From Trichomonas vaginalis G3 (lineage: Eukaryota; Parabasalia; Trichomonadida; Trichomonadidae): a stretch of 64,000 nt of DNA. The stretch covers positions 25,525,411 through 25,589,410 of the forward strand of contig NC_067203.1 of NCBI RefSeq assembly GCF_026262505.1, read 5' to 3'. Each line of letters opens with the position of its first letter. Position 1 is the stretch's first letter. The notes below the pieces were generated by a model. The model did not search any database, was not told the origin of the DNA, and saw only the letters and a program-made list of their open reading frames with translations. Made by a program: the position numbers and the translations under genes. Positions 11,323 to 21,837 of the stretch are shown here, one piece after another.

Positions 11323-12261
11323 ATGAGCATAACATGGACAGAGCAACAAACTACAACTAAAATAAGACCCCCATCATCTAGAAGAGATAGCGAAGAAGCA
11401 AATATAAGGAGATCTTATAATAGGTTAATGAGAAATTCTCAAGTCCAAATTACTGCTGAAAATCAAGAGTTTTTATCACCAGAATATCTTGATTATCAAA
11501 AGAAAACCATTATGACAGAAATTAAAAAGCTTAAAGAAGAAATTAAACCACTAAACAAACAATATTCAGAATTACTCGCACAAAAAGAACATCTTCAACC
11601 AGAAAGTGATGCAGATACTTCAGGCTTTACAACAGAATATGTTGCAAAGATTTCTGAGGAACAAAAACGTTATACACAATTAGAAACTGAACTAGCCAAA
11701 ACTAGGAGGTTCTTTTCTGAGGCAACCAAGCTAAGATTACAATATGAATCGAGATCTTATTTAGAAGAGATTAAAAATTTCAATGAATTAATTCAAAATA
11801 ATCAAAACGCTATTAACGCCAAACAGAAGCAGATATCATCAATTACAGAATCACAATTAGCAGATACAATTAGAGAACAAGATTCGAAGATAAACGAACT
11901 TTCGATATTTTTGAACCAATTACATCAAGAAGAGCGAACGCTTAAAGAGAAAATGCTTGAATACCTTGATAATGCTGCTGCATCAAGTGATAATGCCAAA
12001 ATAGAAATGCTTAGAAAGAAACTTGCAGATCTAAAGACTAAAAAGATGCGATTAAATGCAGAATACCGTCGTCAAGAAACTGATGTAATGATTCAAAAAG
12101 ATACATTGATTTCGCAGATAGAGAATAAGAAGAGAAAGAAACAAGAACAAAATTATACAAGGAACTGGAAGAAGAAACTAAATATAAAGGAAATAGTTGT
12201 TACGGAAGATGATTACCCAGAACCATCGGAATTACCTCCACTTTATAATAATCAGAATTAA
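11323..12261 (+). CDS. Coiled-coil protein, unknown function
   Basis: 312 residues, starting at ATG 11323. A basic, polar N-terminus (1-45, with PPSSRRDSEE) is followed by almost continuous heptad-rich helix from about 60 to 285 (for example IKKLKEEIKPLNKQYSELL and KKLADLKTKKMRLNAEYRRQ). A short Pro/Asp/Glu tail (PEPSELPPLYNNQN) closes it. Such proteins are usually structural, for example cytoskeletal or axonemal, but nothing here points to a specific family. The upstream region lacks a clear initiator. Confidence 0.65.
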   Translation: MSITWTEQQTTTKIRPPSSRRDSEEANIRRSYNRLMRNSQVQITAENQEFLSPEYLDYQKKTIMTEIKKLKEEIKPLNKQYSELLAQKEHLQPESDADTSGFTTEYVAKISEEQKRYTQLETELAKTRRFFSEATKLRLQYESRSYLEEIKNFNELIQNNQNAINAKQKQISSITESQLADTIREQDSKINELSIFLNQLHQEERTLKEKMLEYLDNAAASSDNAKIEMLRKKLADLKTKKMRLNAEYRRQETDVMIQKDTLISQIENKKRKKQEQNYTRNWKKKLNIKEIVVTEDDYPEPSELPPLYNNQN

Positions 12262-12748
12262 TTTCTTCGGAATTCCTGTTGAAGTATTACACAAGATTTT
12301 TTGTATGTATGTAAACTGTTTTTTTAAAATACAAAACAAAAATTTTATGAAATTGTATAATATCACTGTTAAAACTATAATGAATGATAGAGTGTATCAC
12401 AAATATATACTAAATAAGTTAAATGTAAGAACAATTCTACATTTAAATTAGGGAATTTAGAAGAATATTTCGGGAAAATAATATGAAACTGAAAATTAAA
12501 TGGAATAATACTGAATAAAGCAGATATATCAAATATCTAGTAGAGAAATAATGAAATATAAATTAAAAAAGGTAGTATTGCTGATAACATGAGCGAGATA
12601 TTAAACAATTTTTTTTTCATAAAATTGCATTCGAAAAATTATCAAGGTTAAATTAAACTCATTAGATTTTAAATAAAATCAGGATTAAAATTCAAATTTC
12701 AATATATAAAGTATATATTATAGCTGTTTACAAAAATTATTTCGTGAA
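12262..12748. other. Intergenic spacer before tRNA
   Basis: AT-rich, with no gene seen. It leads into the tRNA gene. Confidence 0.4.
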
Positions 12749-12821
12749 GCTTTCGTAGCTCAATCGGTAGAGCGTAGGTCTCATAATCCTAAGGTCGCGC
12801 GTTCGAGTCCCGCCGAAAGCA
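12749..12821 (+). tRNA. tRNA-Met (CAT), elongator type
   Basis: The 73-base gene folds as a cloverleaf. The 7-bp acceptor stem (GCTTTCG with CGAAAGC) is perfect, the D arm is GCTC/GAGC, the anticodon loop is CTCATAA with CAT, and the T loop is TTCGAGT. The anticodon stem has a T-T closing position as in usual elongator tRNA-Met. The T stem has one C-C mismatch (GCGCG against CCCGC). No intron. Internal promoter boxes A and B are present in the D and T arms. T-runs follow at once. Confidence 0.93.
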
Positions 12822-12828
12822 AATTTCC

Positions 12829-12848
12829 TTTTTTCTTTTTTCCTTTTT
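12829..12848 (+). terminator. RNA polymerase III terminator
   Basis: Two runs of six T starting 8 bases after the tRNA end, the standard Pol III stop signal. Confidence 0.75.
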
Positions 12849-13135
12849 GCAACTGATTAGGAAAACCGCCGAAAATCATCGTTTTCCACCAGGATTAGAG
12901 CCTTTCTACACCTTTTTGTTCTTCTGAGCATAGTTCTCAAACAATTGAAACCAAAATTGAAATAATATATATCTATTTATTGCTTTTGAACATTCTAATA
13001 ACGAAAACACGCCATTCCAATACGTTTTGACTTGATTCAGAACCAACTCCAGTATTAATTTCTAATATGACTTAAGATAAAGAGTGTTTTTTTTTGTTTT
13101 GTAAAATACATAAAATAAAACAGATATTTATATAG
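12849..13135. other. Spacer between tRNA and HMG-box gene
   Basis: No gene seen in this AT-rich stretch. Confidence 0.35.
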
Positions 13136-13696
13136 TTATTGAGGAAGATCAAAGTGTTGATCTGATTCAAAAGATATATTTGCATCACCTTTTTGATTTT
13201 TGATAAAATTCGCAACATCATCTTGTAAATCTTTTCTAGATAATATATATTGTGCTAATGCAGTAGCTCCTATAAGAAACAAGTTATTAGTAGCTTCATT
13301 TTCGAACTGCTGCTGTTGATTTGTTTCATGAAAATCGTAAAACATGTTTGAAAGAGTCATTTTCTTATTTCGTTTCGATTGCTTCTTTTCAGAACTCTTT
13401 TCATAATGCCAATTTGGATTTTCACGTCGAAATTGTTCTCGAATTTCATTTGCTTTTTCAATGTAAGGCTTTTTTTGCTCGTCAGATAACGCACCCCATT
13501 GTTGTCCTATCAGTTTTGATACATCGTTACCTCCTATAAGTGGATTTTCAGCTTTCATTTTAGGCTGCATTTCAAGATAGTATAAATTATATGCATTTGG
13601 CGGCCGCTTGGGTTTCGGAGGTGGCGGTTGTTGCTGGATTTGTGCCGGCATTAGAGAGCGTATTGGCTCATCCAATGTCGGAGGATCAAAATCCAT
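13136..13696 (-). CDS. HMG-box protein
   Basis: 186 residues. After a Pro/Gln-rich N-terminus (about 1-30) comes a single HMG box at about 30-98: PKRPPNAYNLYYLEMQPKM, then GNDVSKLIGQQWGALSDEQKKPYIEKA. This shows the PKRP.NAY start, the W of helix 2 and the KPY of helix 3 typical of the fold that bends DNA. A basic patch (KKQSKRNKK, about 105-113) follows, likely a nuclear signal. The C-terminal 70 residues are polar and not recognised. Role: non-specific chromatin or architectural factor, inferred from the family. A TCATTTCC-type string lies 60-70 bases upstream on the coding strand. Confidence 0.85.
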   Translation of the reverse strand: MDFDPPTLDEPIRSLMPAQIQQQPPPPKPKRPPNAYNLYYLEMQPKMKAENPLIGGNDVSKLIGQQWGALSDEQKKPYIEKANEIREQFRRENPNWHYEKSSEKKQSKRNKKMTLSNMFYDFHETNQQQQFENEATNNLFLIGATALAQYILSRKDLQDDVANFIKNQKGDANISFESDQHFDLPQ

Positions 13697-14736
13697 TTTT
13701 TATTTTCCTCTGAAACTAATAAAAAAGGGGTGAAAAAGAATACATTGGGAAATGACATCTTTTATAATAAAATGAGCATCATCTTAATGGTTAATGAATT
13801 CTACACAGAACCAATTTACCTAATTATATCCCACCTAGTGGAAGTGCTTGTTTAATAACATAATTTGACCTTAAAATTAATCAATATTTTATTAAATATA
13901 ATTAGACATCAAACATATCCTATTAGTATATCTATTTTGAGTTGTTGTATCATCGTTGGTTATGCTTACATGATCACATATTCAGATGTGATGAGATATT
14001 TTTCATCGACGACAAAAACATTATAATATAAAGTTTTATTGCATAACTATGCCGATACAACTCAAAAACAGTGAAATTGTCAAATTTCAAAAATAATGGG
14101 AAATTTGATCAAAATATTGCCGTTTATAATTATTTTCCCACATGAAGGACGAAAACAGAAGAGTTCATCTCCAACTATGAGGTTTGATTAAACAACTTCT
14201 CAATAAGCTGTGCATGATAGAAATCCCGAACCAGACAAGGAAATGAGAATTCCAATCTAAACACTCTTCAAACAAGGGATATTAATGAATCTGATTATTA
14301 ATAATGAAATACAGAATCCAATTCTATATATTTTGGCCACATTACACATTTTTTTAAAATATTATCAAGAAAAGGGAGATTGATCAAAGAGTTCATTCCT
14401 AGTAATAACTTAGGAACGAGACACTTCAGTTCTCTCAATGTAACACCTTTAATGGCCGATATTTTTTTAAAATTTAACATGATTTCATTGAAATTGTATT
14501 GTTCTTGATATGTTTCGCGTGAAATTCGATATTAGATTTCAATTTGTATAGTAAGAGAAAGACAATCTGATGTTTCAATAGAAAATATGATTGTTGACTT
14601 TGGAAAATTGAAGTTTGTCAACAAATTATATATTCAATTGGTATAAAACTAGATTGCAATCATATCAGAAGGAGTCAAAAAATTAAGAAGTGAATTCATT
14701 TAGTCAAAAACAAAAATAATTCCATTTTTATTAAAG
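13697..14736. other. Intergenic spacer
   Basis: No convincing gene on either strand. Short frames present here lack start codons or family likeness. Confidence 0.4.
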
Positions 14737-15999
14737 ATGGATAATTCTTATCATACAGGAAATAATGCTGAAATTGAAGTTCTTGAAAATGAAGGAATAC
14801 TTCGGAAAATATACTCGGAACTAAGTTTCGTGGCAAATAATAGGAAAGACGTAATCGATTCAATTCGAGAAACTGCAGCACTTCAAAAAGGAATAATTTC
14901 CTCATGGAACTCATTGATATTCATAAAAATGATGACCGTAGCCTTTACGTTGATTTTAGGCTCATTAAAGGAGATGATTTATACTATTATTTGGAAAAAA
15001 ACAAAGTTTCAGATGCCGAAAAATTAGTATGGATTTATTTTATTGCTGATCAATTGGAAACTCTTCACAATAATAAAATTATTCACAGAGATATTTGTCC
15101 AAAGAATATTCGAATTGATACAAAACATTACCCTCACATCATCGATTACGATGATGTTCAAAAAACAGACAATCCAATGCAAACTTCTCGGCGCCATGGA
15201 ACAGGTCTTTATCATTCTCTTGAAGTTATTAAATCTCTCGATTACACGCCAGCTTCCGATATTTTCGCGCTCGGTGGTGTAATATATTATATAATGACAG
15301 GAAATGAACCGAACCAAGCAGCTCAAGCTGTAATTAAATCCTGCAAAATTGAATTATAGTACTTTCAAAAAGAAATTCTGAGTCAATTGAAAAGTCAATT
15401 GAGTAAATTTGTTAAAAATCTATAGCGTTTTGGTAAATGCAGATCATATTGCACAAAATCTCGACAAACCTATTAAAGAAACAGAAAAGGATGTTAAAGA
15501 AATCATATCCCTTGTTGGCAGATACCCAGAAGATTTTGAAGATTTCCAAGATCTCAGTCCGAATGACTTATATGATGCAGAGATCATCAGTATATTGAAA
15601 ATTAATATCAATATACTCCTTAAAAAGTTACAAATTAATCAACTATCCGAAATTGAGAAAATAATGAAAAACGAAGATAAGGATCAAGAGTTATATAATA
15701 AAGAATACAAATTAAAGTCACTTGTAATGAGCTGCATCGCAACAAAACCAGAAACTAGAAAAGATGCTGCTTTTATTAAAAACTCCGTCTTAACAGAAGC
15801 AGCAAAGCTTGATAAAGAACAGAAGCTTGAGTTCGAGAAATTGTTCCAGGCAGGAATTCTTGATCAGGTTGAACATTTGATCAATAATCATTTCCCTATT
15901 GAAAAAATTATGGAGAAACTCAACTTAGTGACTCCATTGCCTGAATTTGTTGCTAGGAAGAATGAATTATCTTTTAGAGCAGAAAAAAATGCCAATTAA
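14737..15999 (+). pseudogene. Protein kinase-like gene, frameshifted
   Basis: Three successive frames give parts of one kinase-like protein. ATG 14737 opens the first part (IEVLENEGILRKIYSELSFV). A second frame from about 14904 carries the catalytic lobe: YYYLEKNKVSD, HRDICPKNIRID (HRD loop), IIDYDD in the place of DFG, GTGLYHSLEV, and DIFALGGVIYYIMTGNEP (subdomain IX). It stops at 15357. The first frame resumes from about 15400 and includes LKSLVMSCIATKPETRKDA, which resembles the C-lobe end of a kinase (cl..dP..R). At least two frameshifts are needed, so the gene is decayed. The DYD in place of DFG suggests that even the ancestor may have been a weak or dead kinase. Confidence 0.7.
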
Positions 16000-16236
16000 T
16001 TTCTTATTTTCTCATTTTAACATTAATAATTACTTTTTTATTGACTTATAAATTTTAGATATATTTAATACAAGTGAGACGCATCTTTTTATAATGGAAT
16101 CAAGATTTTTTTTTTGCTTACATCACTCTAAATGATATATGTGTTATAGTAGATCAACTAAATACAACAAAAACATATGTACGAATAGCAACAACCAATT
16201 TTTTTAATAAACAATAAGAATATAAATATACGACTT

Positions 16237-16809
16237 TCATCCCCAGTAGTATACTCTTCCACCATCTGCATCCTTCAAAGAAAGCTCACTTGGAAGCTTA
16301 GACTTTGGAAGAATTGGCACGTTGTTATTTGACTTCTTTGCGTTATTGTAAACTTCTTCTGTGACAAAATTATCTTGGAATTGAGCATCTTGTAGTCTTA
16401 CAGGAGATGTTATGATTTGCGAATGTGTTCTTTGCCTTCTTTCAAACTTAGCTTCATCATTAAGTATTTTTCTCGCGAGATTAGTTTGTTTTGTAGTATA
16501 ATTCTCGAATGCACGTTGTGCAGCTTGAGCACTTAGAATGTTTTTGGCTGTGTTTCTAAAAGAAGTACGAGCTTGACAAGCTGAGCTTGATCTTGCAATA
16601 CCTTTGCCTTGTGGTCTTGGAATTTTACTTAGATGAGGTATTTGTTTTGGTGCGGCCGCTCCTCCTTCAACAGGGATAGATTCTTTATCAATAGGATCTA
16701 TCGAACCTGTTGTTCTACTAGTTTTGGAATTTGTTTTCTTCTGGGGGAGCGGTAGTGGGGCTTTGGTGATGCTGGCTAATTGATGGCTCCAATTAGATGG
16801 TAGGCTCAT
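16237..16809 (-). CDS. Basic low-complexity protein, unknown
   Basis: 190 residues starting MSLPSNWSHQLASITKAP. It is rich in Ser, Pro, Lys and Arg, with no membrane segment. The middle (about 85-135) is a likely helix with many Ala, Gln and Arg (AKNILSAQAAQRAFENYTTKQTNLARKIL). It ends GGRVYYWG. No family recognised; the composition suggests a disordered nuclear or cytoskeleton-binding protein, but that is a guess. Confidence 0.55.
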   Translation of the reverse strand: MSLPSNWSHQLASITKAPLPLPQKKTNSKTSRTTGSIDPIDKESIPVEGGAAAPKQIPHLSKIPRPQGKGIARSSSACQARTSFRNTAKNILSAQAAQRAFENYTTKQTNLARKILNDEAKFERRQRTHSQIITSPVRLQDAQFQDNFVTEEVYNNAKKSNNNVPILPKSKLPSELSLKDADGGRVYYWG

Positions 16810-17118
16810 CTTTAATACAATTTCAAATTCAGATCTATTTCAATCAAAAAAAGTGTAAATATTTTATCGTCGAGTAGTCATATGCAAATGGTAATACAAT
16901 AATATTTTACTAATTTCGAAAATACCGATACAAAATTTTCGTTTATAAATTTTGCCGTGAAAATTCAAAATTTGAATATAATTGAGATGATTCTAAGGAA
17001 TAAAAATGGAAATTGATCAAAATCAATCACTCTTAGTCAACTATAAGAAATAAAAATATTCAAGTCATATATAAATAATATTTTACATTTATTTTGCAAA
17101 ATATGACAATATATAAAT
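16810..17118. other. Spacer between two minus-strand genes
   Basis: AT-rich; nothing seen beyond likely promoter sequence of the gene to the left. Confidence 0.35.
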
Positions 17119-18528
17119 TTATCTTGCGAACCAGATTGGAAGAACAGGTGCAGGATCAAAGTACGCGTATACAAGGGTGCATAAATCTATGAAGGAAATA
17201 ATAGAAATGACAATCATTGATACACAGAAGAAATATCCTGAAGATTGTCTCATTAAATTGTTAATACTAAGAGGGAAACATATGAAACATGTTATTATAG
17301 ATACATATGAGTCCAATGGACCATTGTTTGTATCAGAAAGCGCATAAAATAGATGAGAAATAACAAAAAGAAAAGCAATCAAAGATTGACTATTAAATGA
17401 CCTTTTTCTGATTGATTCGTAAGCAAATAACACATTATATACAAGGGCTGGTATAGTTGTGAACCTATTCGTGAAACAAGCAGCTCGTCTTTCGTTTTCT
17501 TGCCAGACAACTTTCCATTTTTCTAAGTAAAACAATTTTGACAAAAACAAGAAAATTTTTGTGTGAATAAGGGATTTGAGGCATGAAAAACCGGTTTTGA
17601 GCATCATTATCAGGGATGCAACTAAATGCCATCCACTGAGGTGTATTACATTAGAATCTGTTTGGTGTTTAGAGATGAAAGAAGAATATTTTTCATATGT
17701 TGGGTTTTTCTTGAATCCCATGAGTAAACTGACTAAAAATGAAAAGTAAACTATGAGTAACGGTATCAATACAGAATATATTCTTGTTTTCAGGCTTTTT
17801 GATTTGGAAATAGTCCAAAAGATGGTGAAAGCGTAAATAGGAAGGGCTAACCATGATATAGATATGGAACACCCTGTAAATATCATTTGAGCTATTAGAA
17901 GAATGTATTGGGAAGGAGAATCTGTTTTGAAATGCATTGAAAATGAGCAAAACATAAGAGTTGCAGTAACCATAAAGTGACAAATACCTCTATCACCGAT
18001 ATAGCGAGATGATGCAACAAGAGAATGTTCGCACATCAAACAAATTGATCCAAGAAATGCAAAAGGTATTGGAATATTAAAACATCTAATCGCAAAATAA
18101 GAAGCTGGTATCGACATGAAAGAGAAAAATGCAGGAATTGATCGAATGGAGTGGTAAACTGTGGTTGGATATTCTTCGTTTAGTTTTAGAGACATATAAG
18201 AGTCATTGTATTCCATCCTTTGGCCAATTAATCGCAACATTATCGCTCCGAGAGGTGGTTGAGTGGTTGGGCAGAATTGATTTTTAGCATAACAATGAAT
18301 ATAATCAAGATAAGTTTTGTCTTCAGTCACCATATTTCTAGGACTCCAAAGCAACCAAAATCTGTTGAATATTCCCAAAAAAATTAGAAACATCAAGATG
18401 ACTGAATCGTAACCATCGAATCTGAAAGGAATAATCATATCACTCTCTTGTACTTCGAGAATTTTAACCTGATTTTCAACATCTGGTGTTAATAATTTCT
18501 TTTTCTTACCATTATCATCATCACTCAT
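17119..18528 (-). CDS. Protein O-mannosyltransferase-like (GT39, GT-C fold) membrane protein
   Basis: 469 residues with a short acidic/basic cytosolic N-terminus and about ten membrane helices. After the first helix the luminal loop reads NMVTEDKTYLDYIHCYAKN, then QFCPTTQPPLGAIMLRLIG. This matches the PMT layout of an acidic catalytic pair, an aromatic stretch and the HPPLGK-like loop. Next come YHSIRSIPAFFSFMSIPASYF and EHSLVASSRYIGDRG, like the PMT SRYILLD segment, then GCSISISWLALPIYA, like GxAxSxKWxG. PMTs add mannose from dolichol-phosphate-mannose to Ser/Thr of secretory proteins in the ER. The protein is shorter than yeast PMTs (about 750) and has no MIR domain. Its exact substrate is unknown. 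Confidence 0.65.
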   Translation of the reverse strand: MSDDDNGKKKKLLTPDVENQVKILEVQESDMIIPFRFDGYDSVILMFLIFLGIFNRFWLLWSPRNMVTEDKTYLDYIHCYAKNQFCPTTQPPLGAIMLRLIGQRMEYNDSYMSLKLNEEYPTTVYHSIRSIPAFFSFMSIPASYFAIRCFNIPIPFAFLGSICLMCEHSLVASSRYIGDRGICHFMVTATLMFCSFSMHFKTDSPSQYILLIAQMIFTGCSISISWLALPIYAFTIFWTISKSKSLKTRIYSVLIPLLIVYFSFLVSLLMGFKKNPTYEKYSSFISKHQTDSNVIHLSGWHLVASLIMMLKTGFSCLKSLIHTKIFLFLSKLFYLEKWKVVWQENERRAACFTNRFTTIPALVYNVLFAYESIRKRSFNSQSLIAFLFVISHLFYALSDTNNGPLDSYVSIITCFICFPLSINNLMRQSSGYFFCVSMIVISIISFIDLCTLVYAYFDPAPVLPIWFAR

Positions 18529-19014
18529 AAAAAATTTAAAAGGAAAATTATCATAATAATCTCTAAATTAGACCATCTTTTTAGTTTCCATAACGAAAAA
18601 TCGCCCATATGTCAAGGCAGCAACGTATTTTTTTCGAAATCAATTTCTTTTATATATTAATAATCCATTGGAGTATCACCTAATAGGATGTTGTTAATAA
18701 ATGAATCCCAAAAACAATAAACCAAAAATAAAAAAGAAAATTTTTTTATCAATCAGTAAAATAAACTCAAGTTTTTTGAAACATGGTTGAATTCAACCAT
18801 AACAGGATATGAAAGACTGATGTTCTCAAGAATATCAACTGATTTTAAAGTGTAAACAATTCATATCTCAAATTTATAGCTTGATTTACTTAGGAAGTAA
18901 TCAGAACATAAAGATAGCTAAATTACAGGATAAATTTAACCATGCATCAATGCAGGTTAAGATGTAAATGACTCTATATTAAAAAAATTGAAATTTAAAA
19001 ATAAAATTGAATTT
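18529..19014. other. Spacer upstream of the mannosyltransferase-like gene
   Basis: AT-rich. A perfect 14-base palindrome GGTTGAATTCAACC lies near 18785. No gene seen. Confidence 0.35.
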
Positions 19015-21345
19015 TTATAATAATCCTAGAAATTTTTCATCAATGATCCCAATAATTGTCAAGGATTTCAAATAACTAGGATTCATCTGTTTTTTGCAGG
19101 TTAATTTGTGACACTCAACAACTGCTTCTTTATTAAGAAATGCAAGTTGGAAAAGGTTATCGAGATAAGATTGAGTTCGATTCTGTATATCTACACCACA
19201 TTTAAGTTTGTAACAATTTGCGAATGCATGTGATCCAATTTCAGTAACGCAAATTGGAAGATTGATATGTGTTAACGAAACACAATCTGCAAATGCATAA
19301 CGCCCAATTGTTTGCACAGAATAATCGGGAATGAGAATATTAATTAGGTTTCTACATTCAAGAAATGCACCACCAGATATGTTGTGAACTGTTTCAGGAA
19401 TATAGAAGTACATGAGTTCAGATGCAGGAGGGAAGCAAACCAATGAAGTTTTGTTCTTATCAAAAAGAACACCATTGATCACTGAAAAGTATTCACTATC
19501 ATGGCATTCGAATGCTCTCAATGACTTACAACCCTCGAATGCTGAATATCCAAGACTTTGCAATGAGCAATTTTCAGGAATAATAAATCGTTCTAAATTT
19601 GTACATTGACTGAATGCATATTCTGATATGACTATTGTTTGATTTGGTACTCTAAATGTTGTAATGTTAGTATATTGAAAAGCGTTGGCTTTTATTTCTT
19701 TGATGCAATCTGAAAGAATGATATTGCGTAATTTTGTTGCACAATCAAAAGTTAATGTCCTTATAGTTTCAATTGGTGGATTTCCCACAAATGTTATGTT
19801 TTCAACACCAGAATAGTAAAAGACGGATCCTCCAAGAGTTGTTAATGATGGAGGAAGTTCAATTGATTTCAATGAAAAACAATTATCGAAGACAGAATTG
19901 TATATAGTAGTAGTTTTATCACTTAACTTGATTGTTTTGAGTTTTTTGCAATGTGCAAAAACCCCATGATTTAATGTAGTGGGGCTTGATTCAAAAAGTA
20001 CTGTTTCTAATGATTGTACAGTCATGAAAGCATAATTATCAATTTTTATTAGGTTGATTTTAAAATGAATCTCAGTTAGTAAATCACATCCTATGAATGC
20101 ACTGTTCCCTATAAAAGTCAATGATTCAGGAAACTCTGTTAAATTGAACTTATGACATCCACTAAAGGCATCGCCACCTATTGATTTTATAGAATTCGGG
20201 AGATTAATATACTGGAGATTAATGCAATCACGAAAAGCCCCATCCCCAATCCAAATTAATTTGGAATTTGGAAGGAAATTAATTGTAATCAATTCCGTAA
20301 TTCCACGAAAAGCTGCTTGGGTTATTTCAGTGACATTATCAGGAATGTCATATCTTTCATTTAAACTCAAACACAAGATAATTGTATCTCTATTTGAGTT
20401 ATAAAGAATATTTTGATGATCAAACCAAAACTGGGAATTTGGAGGTAATGTGAGATTTATATCGTTTGGAAAGCACGAACCTCCAAAGTTTTGAACACTA
20501 TTTGGTATTATTGCACTCTTAAGATTTATGCATTTAAAAAATGCACACGACTCAATTGTTTTAACACCTTCTTGAATTGTTATTTGAGAAATATTTGAAT
20601 ATGCAAAGCAAGAGTTTGGAATAATTGTGAGATTTTTTCCAAGAATGACTGTATCAAGATATTTACAATTATAAAACGCCCAACCATAAATCATTGTAAC
20701 AGAATCCGGAATTGTAAATGACTTCAAATGTGAATATGCGAAAGCATTTACCTGTATCAAATTTAATACCGGACTGAATGTTATTTCTTCTAACAATGAA
20801 TAAACAAATGCATTATCTCCAATAACTGTTACAGTGTCTGGCATCCTAAATGAAGTAACATTATTGTATGGGAATATAATAATTATAGTCTTTTGCTTAT
20901 TATATAAAACATTATCTTCTGCAAAATAATTAGTACTTTGAGCATCACATTCTATAAATTCTATGGTTCTACAATCTTTAAAGGTTTCGTGAGTAATACT
21001 TCTTAGATTCTTTGGAAGAAAAATCTGTTTTAATGGGGTTTCCATAAAAACATATGCAGCTATAATTTCAAGTTTGGAATTAGGACTGATAGTTATTGAA
21101 CTTAAAGAATATGATTTAGCAAAACAATATTCTCCTAAAGATATAACTTCATCTGGAATACAAATTGTAGACAATGAATGACAACCCGAAAATGCGCTGT
21201 TTGATATTTCTTTGAGATTTTTAGGAAGAATAATATCAGATAGCAAATGGCAGCCAGAAAATGCTCTGGTTTGTATTTGAGTAAGATTTTCACAGTTTGT
21301 GAAATTAATCGTTTGAAGTTTCCCACAACTTTCAAAAGCACGCAT
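19015..21345 (-). CDS. BspA-like leucine-rich repeat protein (TpLRR), start uncertain
   Basis: About 30 tandem repeats of 22-24 residues of the Treponema pallidum type, for example GDNAFVYSLLEEITFSP and IPDSVTMIYGWAFYNCKYLDTVIL, fill the protein. Its C-terminus is short and lacks a membrane anchor. BspA-like proteins are the largest surface protein family of Trichomonas, some being adhesins. The first in-frame ATG is at 21345, but the same frame stays open and looks fully coding to 21537 (ENNRILYAADSCIEVHLKVE... then a repeat), where a TGA precedes it. So the natural start codon appears to be missing, or the protein begins at the internal ATG. No signal peptide is visible. It could be a 5'-truncated copy. 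Confidence 0.75.
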   Translation of the reverse strand: MRAFESCGKLQTINFTNCENLTQIQTRAFSGCHLLSDIILPKNLKEISNSAFSGCHSLSTICIPDEVISLGEYCFAKSYSLSSITISPNSKLEIIAAYVFMETPLKQIFLPKNLRSITHETFKDCRTIEFIECDAQSTNYFAEDNVLYNKQKTIIIIFPYNNVTSFRMPDTVTVIGDNAFVYSLLEEITFSPVLNLIQVNAFAYSHLKSFTIPDSVTMIYGWAFYNCKYLDTVILGKNLTIIPNSCFAYSNISQITIQEGVKTIESCAFFKCINLKSAIIPNSVQNFGGSCFPNDINLTLPPNSQFWFDHQNILYNSNRDTIILCLSLNERYDIPDNVTEITQAAFRGITELITINFLPNSKLIWIGDGAFRDCINLQYINLPNSIKSIGGDAFSGCHKFNLTEFPESLTFIGNSAFIGCDLLTEIHFKINLIKIDNYAFMTVQSLETVLFESSPTTLNHGVFAHCKKLKTIKLSDKTTTIYNSVFDNCFSLKSIELPPSLTTLGGSVFYYSGVENITFVGNPPIETIRTLTFDCATKLRNIILSDCIKEIKANAFQYTNITTFRVPNQTIVISEYAFSQCTNLERFIIPENCSLQSLGYSAFEGCKSLRAFECHDSEYFSVINGVLFDKNKTSLVCFPPASELMYFYIPETVHNISGGAFLECRNLINILIPDYSVQTIGRYAFADCVSLTHINLPICVTEIGSHAFANCYKLKCGVDIQNRTQSYLDNLFQLAFLNKEAVVECHKLTCKKQMNPSYLKSLTIIGIIDEKFLGLL

Positions 21346-21790
21346 GCCAATATTTTTAAGTTTTGATTGCTGCGGGAATGTGATAGACACAAGAGTTGTT
21401 TGGCTCTCTTTGAAAGCAAAATTAGTTTCATCTCCATAAATAATTTCACATTCAACTTTAAGGTGAACCTCAATGCAACTATCAGCTGCATAGAGAATTC
21501 GATTATTCTCGAAATAAATCTCCCCTACAACTATTTTTCAGAAATCGATATCCTATGCAAAATTTCCCAAGAAATTAATTTTATGCCAAAGCATCCCTTC
21601 AAAACATGATCGGTATCTTAGAAAAAGAAAAATCGGGAATTATACTTTCATTTTTATTTCCAAAATATTAGTTAAAATAAAAAGTCCCAGAATTTAAAAA
21701 ATTTTATTACAAAAACGTATATTTTTGTGAGCACATTGAAATTCTTTCAAGTGTTTTTTCACAAAAATACACCTTTTGAAATAGAATGAC

Positions 21791-21837
21791 ATCATTCTTT
21801 CACTTTTTGAATTCCATTCAAAAAGTGTAAGAATGAT
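21791..21837. repeat. Palindrome sharing a core with the one at 5825
   Basis: Two 21-base arms around a 5-base centre match at 20 of 21 positions; the inner part is CACTTTTTGAA facing TTCAAAAAGTG. It lies in the spacer upstream of the BspA-like gene. Confidence 0.65.

Noticed and set aside
14298-14480. 60-codon minus-strand frame
   Set aside because: Short, no family, no promoter; chance frame in an AT-rich spacer.
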